A program made the position numbers and the translations under genes. Shown here in pieces: positions 1 to 12,419 of a stretch of DNA of 64,000 nt. Source of the DNA: Halomonas sp. QHL1 (GTDB lineage: Bacteria > Pseudomonadota > Gammaproteobacteria > Pseudomonadales > Halomonadaceae); NCBI RefSeq assembly GCF_001882345.1, contig NZ_MINL01000001.1:947008-1011007 (forward strand), given 5' to 3'. Position 1 is the first letter of the stretch. Every line of letters begins with the position of its first letter. Below the pieces are notes generated by a model. It made no database searches. It was not told where the DNA came from and saw nothing but the letters and a program-made list of their open reading frames with translations.

Positions 1-5
1 AACGC

Positions 6-35
6 AAACAAAAAACCCAGCCGGGTGGCTGGGTT
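6..35 (-). terminator. Distal intrinsic terminator beyond the rRNA operon
   Basis: A 9-bp stem (14-22 with 27-35, loop GGGT) is followed on the minus strand by a U-rich run from the A-rich stretch at 6-15. It lies after the 5S fragment at 46-115, so it looks like the terminator of an older, longer operon or a backup to the one at 132-168. Confidence 0.75.
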
Positions 36-45
36 CTTCGTTGAA

Positions 46-115
46 TAGGTGCCTGACGATGGCTGGGCCGGCCATCCGGCGGCCGGCGCTCCGGGACTCT
101 CCATGGGGAGACCCC
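46..115 (-). pseudogene. Broken partial copy of the 5S rRNA 3' end
   Basis: Positions 46-61 repeat the 3' end of the intact 5S gene (175-190) almost exactly, and 96-115 match its interior at 194-214. Between them a GC-rich insert of about 34 nt (62-95), itself partly self-complementary, replaces the normal 4-5 nt. The rest of the 5S gene is missing. It lies between two intrinsic terminators, which suggests that the operon once ended in two 5S genes and the distal one decayed. Confidence 0.65.
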
Positions 116-131
116 TTGGTTTTCTTTCGCA

Positions 132-168
132 CAATAAAAATACCCCAGCTTCTTTCGAAGCTGGGGTA
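132..168 (-). terminator. rRNA operon intrinsic terminator
   Basis: A 12-bp stem (141-152 with 157-168, loop TTTC) is followed on the minus strand by a TTTTTATT run. It begins about 9 nt after the 3' end of 5S rRNA and is the main terminator of the operon. Confidence 0.85.
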
Positions 169-176
169 CGGTATAG

Positions 177-295
177 GTGCCTGACGATGACCTACTCTCG
201 CATGGGGAGACCCCACACTACCATCGGCGCTAAGCGGTTTCACTGCTGAGTTCGGCAAGGGATCAGGTGGTTCACGCGTGCTATGGTCGTCAGGC
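177..295 (-). rRNA. rrf: 5S ribosomal RNA
   Basis: The minus strand shows a gammaproteobacterial 5S rRNA of about 119 nt. The two ends are complementary (helix I) and the conserved CCGAACTCAG and GTAGTGTGGGGTCTCCCCAT blocks are present. It is the last intact gene of the operon, 150 nt after the 23S 3' end. Ends are estimated from the closing helix. Confidence 0.93.
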
Positions 296-443
296 GTAAC
301 TGTTAATGCATATCATGCTGACGAGCGTTTGCTCAAGTGTGTGCGTCTCATGGTGCCGCCCTCGCTGTTGCTGGGGCCACACGCTGCGTATCCGGCTTTT
401 TAATGTTGCGTCATCATTACGACCAGACCCCTTGGGTGTTATA

Positions 444-3336
<2,893 letters not shown>

Positions 3337-3454
3337 TATAACCCGAAGGAGTCTGGATGTCGCAATGATCACGTTTCATTTTGCCGGATACGCTGACGCG
3401 TATCACAATTTAAGACGCACTTCTTACGAAGCGTTCTTGTCAGCATGATATACA

Positions 3455-3467
3455 TTGTTAAAGAGCA
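3455..3467 (-). promoter_or_regulatory. boxA antitermination site before 23S
   Basis: The minus strand reads TGCTCTTTAACAA, a canonical boxA (the NusB/S10 loading site), about 120 nt upstream of the 23S 5' end. It matches a second boxA in the 16S leader. Confidence 0.75.
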
Positions 3468-3584
3468 GCTGTTCAATGAACAGTGATAAAACGGTGCTAT
3501 AACGACAACAACAGCACAGCGACTTATCAATGGTCACGAAACATTCACAAACGGTATTTAAGGTTAAGTAGGGTAGTAACGTAA

Positions 3585-3660
3585 TGGTGGAGCCAAGCGG
3601 GATCGAACCGCTGACCTCCTGCGTGCAAGGCAGGCGCTCTCCCAGCTGAGCTATGGCCCC
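3585..3660 (-). tRNA. tRNA-Ala (TGC)
   Basis: A 76-nt cloverleaf including encoded CCA; the anticodon loop gives TGC. The acceptor stem GGGGCCA / TGGCTCC contains the usual alanine identity pair G3-U70 and A73. It is the second tRNA of the 16S-23S spacer. Confidence 0.97.
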
Positions 3661-3682
3661 ATTAATACATAACTTTTCCGGG

Positions 3683-3765
3683 AAATTTTATTCAGAACAA
3701 GGCATTTTATGGCGACGCATAGCCTGCTATGCGAGTCATAAAATAACGCAGTGCTGGATAAAATT

Positions 3766-3766
<1 letters not shown>
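3683..3766. repeat. 84-bp stepped palindrome between tRNA-Ile and tRNA-Ala
   Basis: Three nested complementary blocks form one long hairpin: 3683-3698 with 3751-3766 (about 14 of 16 pair), 3704-3711 with 3737-3744, and CGCATAG with CTATGCG around a CCTG loop. It fills almost the whole gap between the two tRNAs. It may serve as an RNase III or RNase E processing hairpin, or be an inserted palindromic repeat; other genome copies would tell. Confidence 0.6.
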
Positions 3767-3842
<76 letters not shown>

Positions 3843-3956
3843 GGTTATTCAGCTATTACAGGCATCTATATCTCCGTAATAACTAAATCAACTACCGTTT
3901 GCTCTATCTTTGATCAGGTAATTCATTGTGGACGCTTGCCAACTGTGACGCATCGT

Positions 3957-5490
<1,534 letters not shown>

Positions 5491-5684
5491 AAGATCTATG
5501 CGGTTCTTACCCGCCACTCGAAAGTGACAGAAGCGAACCAAACTTGGCTCAAGGTTCAAACGAATTCAGTCAAAACAGATCCCAAAGGACGAATCCTTTA
5601 AAACCCTATTGCTTGAGTCGCTTGCCTTGATATTGGGTGATTTGTCACCAACATCAGCAAGCGCCCACATGAATTACCTGATCA

Positions 5685-5699
5685 AATTGTTAAAGAGCT
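5685..5699 (-). promoter_or_regulatory. boxA antitermination site in the 16S leader
   Basis: The minus strand reads AGCTCTTTAACAATT, nearly identical to the E. coli rrn boxA, about 30 nt downstream of the predicted transcription start and about 200 nt upstream of mature 16S. Confidence 0.8.
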
Positions 5700-5726
5700 A
5701 GTCGTTGAGGCCGTGCCCCGTTGACG

Positions 5727-5761
5727 TGTGCGTATACTACCCGATCCATCGCCAGGGTCAA
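5727..5761 (-). promoter_or_regulatory. rRNA operon promoter
   Basis: On the minus strand, -35 TTGACC (5761-5756) and -10 TAGTAT (5739-5734) are separated by 16 bp. An AT-rich stretch upstream (about 5762-5800) could act as an UP element. The 16-bp spacer is typical of rrn P1-type promoters. The region 5491-5952 otherwise holds the 16S leader and the upstream region of the divergent peroxidase gene. Confidence 0.75.
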
Positions 5762-5952
5762 CAGCGATTTGAACATTTATTACTAAAAATCGTTAAAGAT
5801 TAGGGCTTACCCTGCACGCGCTATAAAGCAACGCAAGATTTGATCTGGGTCAAAACGGCTAAACCCTTCTCCCATAAGCTTACAGATAGTGGACGTTGAA
5901 GCTCTTCGCACGAAGACCAAGACGCCGATTATAAAAGCAGGGGAGATTAAAT

Positions 5953-6939
5953 ATGACCATAAAAGCCACCTTACTATCCGCACTGGGGGCCAGCAGCTTT
6001 CTTGCTGCAAGCGTAGCCATGGCTGACGATGACTTGGAAAATTACCGCCAACGTTTCGAGGCACTGCCTTACCTGCCGCAAATCCCCGCGAACAACTCAT
6101 TAACAGAGGAGAAGGTCGAACTCGGCAACATGCTGTTCTTTGAGCCACGCATCTCTTCGAGTGGCGTTATCAGCTGTGCCACCTGCCACAATCCAGCGCT
6201 TGGTTGGGCTGACCGAATCCCTCGCGCTGTTGGTCACGATGGGCAGGTCGGTGAACGTAACACCCCCACTGTGTTGAACAGTGGCTTTTTAGGATCACAG
6301 TTTTGGGATGGCCGAGAACCTGATTTAGAAGGCCAAGCACTAGGCCCTATTGAAGCACCTGTGGAAATGGCGATGGATCTAGAAATGGCCCTAGAGCGGC
6401 TGGTGGGATTCGAGCTCTATCAGGAAAAATTCAACGCCGCCTATCCTGATCAAGAAGAACCTATTACCGATGATAATTTGGCCCACGCCTTGGCCGCTTT
6501 CCAACGTACGCTCAATACACCCAACTCACCTTTTGATCGTTACCTACACGGTGATTTAGAGGCCATTAACCAACAAGCCAAAGACGGCATGGTGGCCTTT
6601 GTTGATAATGGCTGCATCGCCTGCCATCGCGGCCCTGCTTTAACCGATAGCCAATTCCATGCGATTCAGGTTCCAGGCTCAACCGATTTAGGTCGTTACG
6701 TGGTCACCGAAGAAGAGAGCGACAAGTACCGCTTCAGGACACCTACGCTACGCAATGTGGCGGTGACCTATCCGTATATGAATAACGGTGCGACTGAAAC
6801 ACTGGAAGAAGCGGTCGCTATAATGGGCAAAGAAATGCTCGGGCGGGAGTTTGATGATGACACCATTAGTGATATTACCGCGTTTCTCAATACACTGACC
6901 GGTGAAATGCCTGATTTTGACGTACCTGCATTGCCCTGA
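5953..6939 (+). CDS. Periplasmic di-heme cytochrome c peroxidase (CcpA/MauG family)
   Basis: A 328-residue protein expected to reduce hydrogen peroxide in the periplasm with electrons from small c-type cytochromes or a copper protein. A signal peptide (residues 1 to about 24, ending AMA) precedes two c-heme motifs, CATCH at 75-79 and CIACH at 221-225, the spacing expected for the peroxidatic and electron-transfer domains. A Met near 276 (YPYMNNG) is a candidate distal ligand for the second heme. GGGGAG lies 8 nt before the ATG. It stands alone, divergent from the rRNA operon. A MauG-like maturation role cannot be excluded, but no partner operon is present. Confidence 0.9.
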   Translation: MTIKATLLSALGASSFLAASVAMADDDLENYRQRFEALPYLPQIPANNSLTEEKVELGNMLFFEPRISSSGVISCATCHNPALGWADRIPRAVGHDGQVGERNTPTVLNSGFLGSQFWDGREPDLEGQALGPIEAPVEMAMDLEMALERLVGFELYQEKFNAAYPDQEEPITDDNLAHALAAFQRTLNTPNSPFDRYLHGDLEAINQQAKDGMVAFVDNGCIACHRGPALTDSQFHAIQVPGSTDLGRYVVTEEESDKYRFRTPTLRNVAVTYPYMNNGATETLEEAVAIMGKEMLGREFDDDTISDITAFLNTLTGEMPDFDVPALP

Positions 6940-6959
6940 ACTATCGCCTCTGAGAGAAC

Positions 6960-6989
6960 AACCGCCCGGTCAGTGCGACCAGGCGGTTT
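6960..6989. terminator. Hairpin between converging peroxidase and deaminase genes
   Basis: ACCGCCCGGTC pairs with GACCAGGCGGT (one bulge) just after the peroxidase stop and just before the end of the converging gene. Only short T/A runs flank it, so it may stop transcription from both sides weakly. Confidence 0.5.
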
Positions 6990-6993
6990 GAAG

Positions 6994-7986
6994 CTATACA
7001 GCAGCTAAGCGAGCTAGCAGCTCTGCGCGACGCTGCGGAGTGACAAAAGCTTCTTCAACAGCATTACGCGTCAGCTGACGGAATACTGCCTCATCCCAAC
7101 CAAACGCCTCGGCGCAAGCAATGTGATTGGTCAACATACCGCCACCAAAATAGGCGGGGTCATCCGAGCTAATGGTTACTTTGAGCCCTTCAGCCAAAAG
7201 CTTGGGCAGGGGATGATCACGCAAATCCTCGACTACCTTTAAGCTGACGTTTGAGAGCGGGCAAACCGTTAGAACAATTTGTTCACGGCGCAAACGCTCA
7301 ACTACTTCATCACTTTCTAAACAGCGCACCCCATGATCAATGCGCTGAACATCAAGTACATCCAAGGCTTCTTTAATATACTCTGCGGGACCTTCCTCCC
7401 CCGCATGAGCTACGCGCACCAGCCCAAGCTGCTTAGCACGCTTAAACACCTCCGAAAATTTTACCGGCGGATTATTCTGCTCAGCACTATCTAGACCGAT
7501 AGAATCCAGCATTTTCCAATAGGGAGCGGCTTGTTCAAGTACATGCAACGCCTCATCTGCGGGACGGTCGCGTAGAAAAGCCATAATCATGCCGATAGAG
7601 AGATCAAGGCTCTCCTCTGCCTCCTGCTTAGCTTTTAATAGCCCAGCCATTACCACTTCCAGGGGCACGCCACGCTGTAGATGCGCCTGGGGATCAAAGT
7701 GCATGTCGATATGCACAACGCCCTCCCCCCGAGCACGCTTGAAATAATCCATCGCCAGGTCGTAAAAGTCTTCCTCGTTACGCAGCACGCTCATGCCCTG
7801 AAAATAGAGATTCAGGAATCCCTGCAGATCGTTGAAGTGATAAGCGTCTTTGGCTTCTTGAACTGTCGTATAGGGCAGTTCAATCCCATTGCGCTGCGCT
7901 AGCGCAAACATTAATTCTGGCTCTAGCGAGCCTTCGATATGCAAATGGAGCTCTACTTTAGGAAGATTGCGTAAAAATTCGTGCAT
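6994..7986 (-). CDS. Adenine deaminase of the adenosine deaminase superfamily
   Basis: A 330-residue cytosolic metal-dependent amidohydrolase. Metal ligands are visible: HLH at 14-16, H194 with the catalytic E197 (HAGEEG), H218 (DHGVR), and SSDDPAYFGG with the metal Asp at 275-276. The HAGEE plus SDDPAYFGG combination and the PKVELHLHIEGSLEPE start resemble the bacterial adenine deaminase subgroup (for example Pseudomonas PA0148) rather than true adenosine deaminases, so conversion of adenine to hypoxanthine is the likelier reaction. That would feed the hpt gene elsewhere in the window. Substrate is inferred from family resemblance; adenosine remains possible. Confidence 0.85.
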   Translation of the reverse strand: MHEFLRNLPKVELHLHIEGSLEPELMFALAQRNGIELPYTTVQEAKDAYHFNDLQGFLNLYFQGMSVLRNEEDFYDLAMDYFKRARGEGVVHIDMHFDPQAHLQRGVPLEVVMAGLLKAKQEAEESLDLSIGMIMAFLRDRPADEALHVLEQAAPYWKMLDSIGLDSAEQNNPPVKFSEVFKRAKQLGLVRVAHAGEEGPAEYIKEALDVLDVQRIDHGVRCLESDEVVERLRREQIVLTVCPLSNVSLKVVEDLRDHPLPKLLAEGLKVTISSDDPAYFGGGMLTNHIACAEAFGWDEAVFRQLTRNAVEEAFVTPQRRAELLARLAAV

Positions 7987-8035
7987 GGAAGGCTCCTAGC
8001 TGTCTTATCAATGAATCCATATCGCTCATTATCGA

Positions 8036-9742
8036 TTATTTAAGCGGGCATTGGCTAAGTTTACCGGCATCTAGATGCCAGTGGTACTCGACCCCAGGCA
8101 ATGGATTCAGCGAACTAACTTGATGGACAAAGAGTATAACCGTTCGATTCATCAACCATTTATCCAGAGAAGCCGCGATGTGGTTTGCTGTCGTCACATC
8201 AACGCCTGCAAATGGCTCGTCAAGAATCACCACTTGAGGGCTAGAGAGCATAAGCCGTGCTAATGCAAGACGCCGACCTTGGCCACCCGATAGCTGCTGG
8301 CCTTTTTCGCCCACCGCTGTGGCTAAGCCTTTCGGTAGTTGCTCAACCCAGCTATCCAAGGCAACAGCCCTTAATACCTCCCAGAGGTTGTCATCGGTTG
8401 CGGATGGGTTGGCTATACGCAGGTTCTCAGCAATAGAGGCATCAAACAGATCCACCTGCTGAGTGAGCATGGCAAAATGATTAGCACGGCTTTCGGCAGA
8501 GAGCTGCCACGCTGGCACGCCGCCCACCATCGCCTCACCCTGAGTTGCTTGTAAGCGCCCCATCAACACACTGGCTAAAGACGATTTTCCGGCACCAGAG
8601 TTGCCGGTAATCACCGCTCGCTTTCCAGCGGGCAGCTGAAGATCAATACACCTTAGCGCGGGCTCTAATGTTTGCGCATAGCGCAGAGAGAGCTGATTAA
8701 CCTGGATGCTTAGACCAACGTCTTCAGGCAGCGTAACGGCGGGGTCTGCCGGCGATGAATCGCCGGTTAACGCATTTAACCGACGCACCGCTGCATAGCT
8801 AGCGCCCAGTTTGATAAAGCTAGCAGGCAGCGCAATAAACGCCTCATTCGCTCCCAGCGCTATTAATGCAGCCATCACCAAAATAGGGCCCGGTACCAAT
8901 TGCTGGCTAAATACCAGGCTAGCAAACCACACGACTGCCACTACCATTAATCCGCTTATGACACTCACTAAGCAGTTTATTAACGCCGCCTTACGACCCA
9001 AGCGGCGCTGATTGCTGAACGCTCGCTGCTCTTGAGTCGCGATCATCGACCGGTGCCACTGGGTCGTTTGATAGCTCATCAACTCAGCCGAGGCCTGCAC
9101 TTGATCGACCACTAGGCGGCGCAGCGACTGTTGGTCAACCACTTGCTGATAGCTTTGCGAAAATCCCCAGGCAGCAGCTAACAGGGTCGCGACTAACCAG
9201 AGCAAGCCCAGCGTGAGCGCCATTAGCACGGCAATACCGGGCAACCAAATAGCCACAAACAGCGACACAGCCACCACGCCAAGCAACGCCACCAACGGTG
9301 GCACTAAGAGCCGCAAATAAAAATTATCCAAGGTGTCGATATCTGCCGTTAACCGGCTCAGCCAGTCGCTGGCACGCTCGCCGTGCAAGCGAGTATCGTC
9401 AAGGCAGGTTAAATAGCCAAATACCCGATAACGCAAGTCGGCCAGCAGCGTTAACACCGTATTATGGTTATACAGACGCTCGACATAGCGCGCTATAGTG
9501 CGCGCCAGGGCGAAGAAACGAATGCCTCCACCTGGGACATAAACATCAAGGCGCGCGGGAATACCCAGGGCCAGGGCGATACCGGTCAGAGCACTGGCGG
9601 TAATAAACCAGCCCGACAACCCCAGCAGCGCAAGCCCGGCTATCAGAGTGACCCACACCAGCAAAGCGCCCACTAGAAAGCGTTTTCGCCGCCGCACTAA
9701 AAGCAGCAGCCAAGGACGAAATTCGCGGTAAATAGCCATCAT
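8036..9742 (-). CDS. cydC: Thiol ABC exporter subunit CydC
   Basis: A 568-residue half-transporter: six-helix membrane domain (about 20-310), then an ATPase with Walker A GNSGAGKSS (380-388), signature LSGGQ (484-488) and Walker B VVILDEP (about 500-507). With CydD it forms the heterodimer that exports glutathione and cysteine to the periplasm and is needed to assemble heme bd oxidase. Its start overlaps the cydD stop by 4 nt (ATGA type), so translation is coupled. It is the last gene of cydABDC. The CydC assignment follows gene order and resemblance. Confidence 0.9.
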   Translation of the reverse strand: MMAIYREFRPWLLLLVRRRKRFLVGALLVWVTLIAGLALLGLSGWFITASALTGIALALGIPARLDVYVPGGGIRFFALARTIARYVERLYNHNTVLTLLADLRYRVFGYLTCLDDTRLHGERASDWLSRLTADIDTLDNFYLRLLVPPLVALLGVVAVSLFVAIWLPGIAVLMALTLGLLWLVATLLAAAWGFSQSYQQVVDQQSLRRLVVDQVQASAELMSYQTTQWHRSMIATQEQRAFSNQRRLGRKAALINCLVSVISGLMVVAVVWFASLVFSQQLVPGPILVMAALIALGANEAFIALPASFIKLGASYAAVRRLNALTGDSSPADPAVTLPEDVGLSIQVNQLSLRYAQTLEPALRCIDLQLPAGKRAVITGNSGAGKSSLASVLMGRLQATQGEAMVGGVPAWQLSAESRANHFAMLTQQVDLFDASIAENLRIANPSATDDNLWEVLRAVALDSWVEQLPKGLATAVGEKGQQLSGGQGRRLALARLMLSSPQVVILDEPFAGVDVTTANHIAASLDKWLMNRTVILFVHQVSSLNPLPGVEYHWHLDAGKLSQCPLK

Positions 9743-11412
9743 GGGGCCACCTCTACCAGTTCGCCCTGCTCAAGAGCCAGATGCCGTTGAGCGACGGCGA
9801 TCACGGCCGGATGATGGGTCGCTATGACCAGGGTGCGCCCCTCTTGAGCAAGCTCAAGCAAAGCAGCCATAACGAACTGCTCTGTCTCTTGGTCTAAACT
9901 CGCCGTCGGCTCATCTAACAGCACCAGAGGAGCATTGCTAAGGTACACTCGCGCAAGGGCCAACCGCTGGGCTTGGCCACCCGACAACCCTACTCCTCGC
10001 TCGCCGATTAACGTATCCAGCCCCTCGGGAAGCTGTGTTAACAGCGGCCCAAAACCAGCTCGTTGCAGTGCGGCAAGCATTTCTTCGTGGGTAGCTACGG
10101 GGGCCGCCAAACGCAGATTATCAATTAAGCTGCCGTGCAGAAGGCAGGGTTGCTGATCCAGCCAGGCAAAGTGGCCCTCTGCTTGTCGACGGTACTCTCC
10201 GGCACTTGGAGCGATAAAACCCGCAAGCAATGCCAACAGCGTTGACTTACCGCTGCCGGAGGTACCGCTAAGCGCCACTACTTCACCGCTTAGAACCGTG
10301 AGATCGATAGGGCCAATCACTTGGCCGCGGCTAGGGTAAGCAACGCAAGCAGCCGTTAATTCGATGGCTGATCTAGCCGACAGCGGAGTCAGATAGCGCT
10401 GTCCACTCACCAAGATTGGCTGATTGAGGATATTCACCACGCTTTCGGCGGCACCGAGTGCCGCCGCGCGATCATGGTAGTGCTGGGAAAGCGTTCGTAG
10501 GGGCTGGAAAAATTCAGGCGCAAGCAGTAGCACCGCTAAGCCCGAAAAAAGTGTCAATGATGTTGACGGCCCGTACTCGATGTAGCCAAGCAGACCGAAA
10601 CCGACATACATAGCCACAACCGCAATCGCAACCGAGGAGAAAAACTCCAGCACCGCCGATGAAAGAAAGGCCAAACGAAGAGTACGCATGCTAAGACGCC
10701 GATAGCCGTCGGTGGCATACCAAACATCCTGCTGGGCAGCTGACGTTCGACCGAATAACTGCAACGTCGTCATACCACGCACACGATCAATAAAATGCGC
10801 TGACAGTCGCGATACTGCAACAAACTGATCGCGATTAAGGCGTTCCGCGCCCATGCCAACCAGTGCCATAAAAAGCGGAATAAGCGGTGCAGAAAGGAGC
10901 AAGAAAAGCGCCACCAGATAATCCAGCCACCCCGCCACCGCCAGGATCAATAGCGGCAAGCAGAGCGTAATTCGCAGCTGGGGGTAAAAACGCGCGAAAT
11001 AGCCTTCCAGCGCATCTATGTGCTCAACCGCCTGATTAGCCAGAGAGCCGCTGTGCTGACTGGTAAGCCAAACCGGGCCCAAGGCCGACAGTTTATCTAA
11101 CAGCTGAGCTCTGGCACGCTGTCGAATTCGCAGGCTCGCTTCCAGGCTTAACGTTTCATGCCCCCACTGAAAGGCAGCGCGTAATAGCACACAGGCTACC
11201 AGGAGGGAGAATATCGGTAAGAGAGCGCTGGGTGGCTGGCCGTGCACCACTAGCTGATCAATAAGCCAAGCCACACCAACCACCACAACAATTGTTTGAC
11301 TACCTGCCAGCACACCGCAAAACGCTGAACCTAGCAGGCGTTTGCGCTCTCCCTTAGCCAACGTTTGCAGCCAACTGCGCGGCGTAAGAGAAAGCGCTTC
11401 TTCAGTTACCAT
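9739..11412 (-). CDS. cydD: Thiol ABC exporter subunit CydD
   Basis: A 557-residue membrane-ATPase half-transporter. The APLIPLFMALVGMGA segment (175-189) is characteristic of CydD. Walker A GTSGSGKST at 383-391, LSGGQ at 476-480, and Walker B VLLDEP at 497-502 are intact. It starts 3 nt after cydB ends, so the exporter is made together with the oxidase it serves. Usual family length is 550-590. Confidence 0.92.
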   Translation of the reverse strand: MVTEEALSLTPRSWLQTLAKGERKRLLGSAFCGVLAGSQTIVVVVGVAWLIDQLVVHGQPPSALLPIFSLLVACVLLRAAFQWGHETLSLEASLRIRQRARAQLLDKLSALGPVWLTSQHSGSLANQAVEHIDALEGYFARFYPQLRITLCLPLLILAVAGWLDYLVALFLLLSAPLIPLFMALVGMGAERLNRDQFVAVSRLSAHFIDRVRGMTTLQLFGRTSAAQQDVWYATDGYRRLSMRTLRLAFLSSAVLEFFSSVAIAVVAMYVGFGLLGYIEYGPSTSLTLFSGLAVLLLAPEFFQPLRTLSQHYHDRAAALGAAESVVNILNQPILVSGQRYLTPLSARSAIELTAACVAYPSRGQVIGPIDLTVLSGEVVALSGTSGSGKSTLLALLAGFIAPSAGEYRRQAEGHFAWLDQQPCLLHGSLIDNLRLAAPVATHEEMLAALQRAGFGPLLTQLPEGLDTLIGERGVGLSGGQAQRLALARVYLSNAPLVLLDEPTASLDQETEQFVMAALLELAQEGRTLVIATHHPAVIAVAQRHLALEQGELVEVAP

Positions 11413-11415
11413 GAA

Positions 11416-12417
11416 TCAGTGGTATCCCTCGCCTACACGCACCTTGCCGCGGAACACCCAATAGGTCCAGGCGGTATAGGTTAATATAATCGGGATAACG
11501 AACACCATACCTACCAGCAGGAACAGCTGTGACTCCGGTGAGGAAGCCGCATCCCAAAGGGTATAATCCGGCGGTACGATCACCGGCCATTTACTTACAA
11601 TCAGGCCTAGATAGGTGAAGACATAAATGCCGATAGTGGCCAGGAAAGGCACCCCTTCACGACGCTTTTGTACCGAACGGAAAACCACAAAAGCACAGGC
11701 CAAGGCAGCAAATGGAAAAACCCAAATTAGTTGAATATTGCCGAACCAGCGCTCCCATACCATAGGATTAACAAACGGCGTCCAGAGGCTAATCACGGCG
11801 AAAACAAACAGCACCAGCGCCAGCAGCAGTGGAGTGATTTTATAGGCCCAATCCTGCACATGGCCCTCTGATTTGAGTATTAGCCAAGTCGCCCCTAGCA
11901 GCGCGTAGCCTGCCATCAAGCCAAGCCCCGTTAGCACTGAGAACGGCGTTAGCCAGTCAAAGGCACCGCCCACGTAGGCGAAATCTTCAACCGGAAAGCC
12001 CTGGATATAGGCCCCTACCACGGCACCTTGTGCAAAGGCGGCAACCGCAGACCCCCAGCAGAAAGCGCGGTTCCACCAGCGGCGGTTACGGCGGGATTTA
12101 AAGCGAAACTCAAAGGCTACACCGCGGAAGATCAGCCCTGCCAACATTAAGAAAACGCCAATATAGAGCGCTGGCAAGAACACCGAATACACCAACGGGA
12201 AGGCGCCTAATAGCCCAGCGCCGCCTAGCACCAGCCATGTTTCATTGCCATCCCATATTGGTGCCACCGAGTTCATCATCACATCCCGAGCATCTTCATC
12301 GGGAGCAAAGGGGTAGAGAATACCCAACCCCAAATCAAATCCATCCATAAGCACATACATCATGATGCCGAAACCGATGATGAAGGCCCAAACTAACGTT
12401 AGATCAAACATTTCCAT
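11416..12417 (-). CDS. cydB: Cytochrome bd-type quinol oxidase subunit II
   Basis: A 333-residue integral membrane protein with about eight hydrophobic segments. The MDGFDLG motif (24-30) and the PIWDGNETWLV block near 53-63 are signatures of the CydB/CioB family. Together with subunit I it reduces oxygen to water using quinol. It begins 2 nt after cydA ends, in an operon that continues into cydDC. Confidence 0.95.
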   Translation of the reverse strand: MEMFDLTLVWAFIIGFGIMMYVLMDGFDLGLGILYPFAPDEDARDVMMNSVAPIWDGNETWLVLGGAGLLGAFPLVYSVFLPALYIGVFLMLAGLIFRGVAFEFRFKSRRNRRWWNRAFCWGSAVAAFAQGAVVGAYIQGFPVEDFAYVGGAFDWLTPFSVLTGLGLMAGYALLGATWLILKSEGHVQDWAYKITPLLLALVLFVFAVISLWTPFVNPMVWERWFGNIQLIWVFPFAALACAFVVFRSVQKRREGVPFLATIGIYVFTYLGLIVSKWPVIVPPDYTLWDAASSPESQLFLLVGMVFVIPIILTYTAWTYWVFRGKVRVGEGYH

Positions 12418-12419
12418 GT

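Noticed and set aside
5807..6148. 113-codon minus-strand frame at the start of the peroxidase gene
   Set aside because: It is antisense to the signal peptide and heme region, with no ribosome site or recognisable domain.
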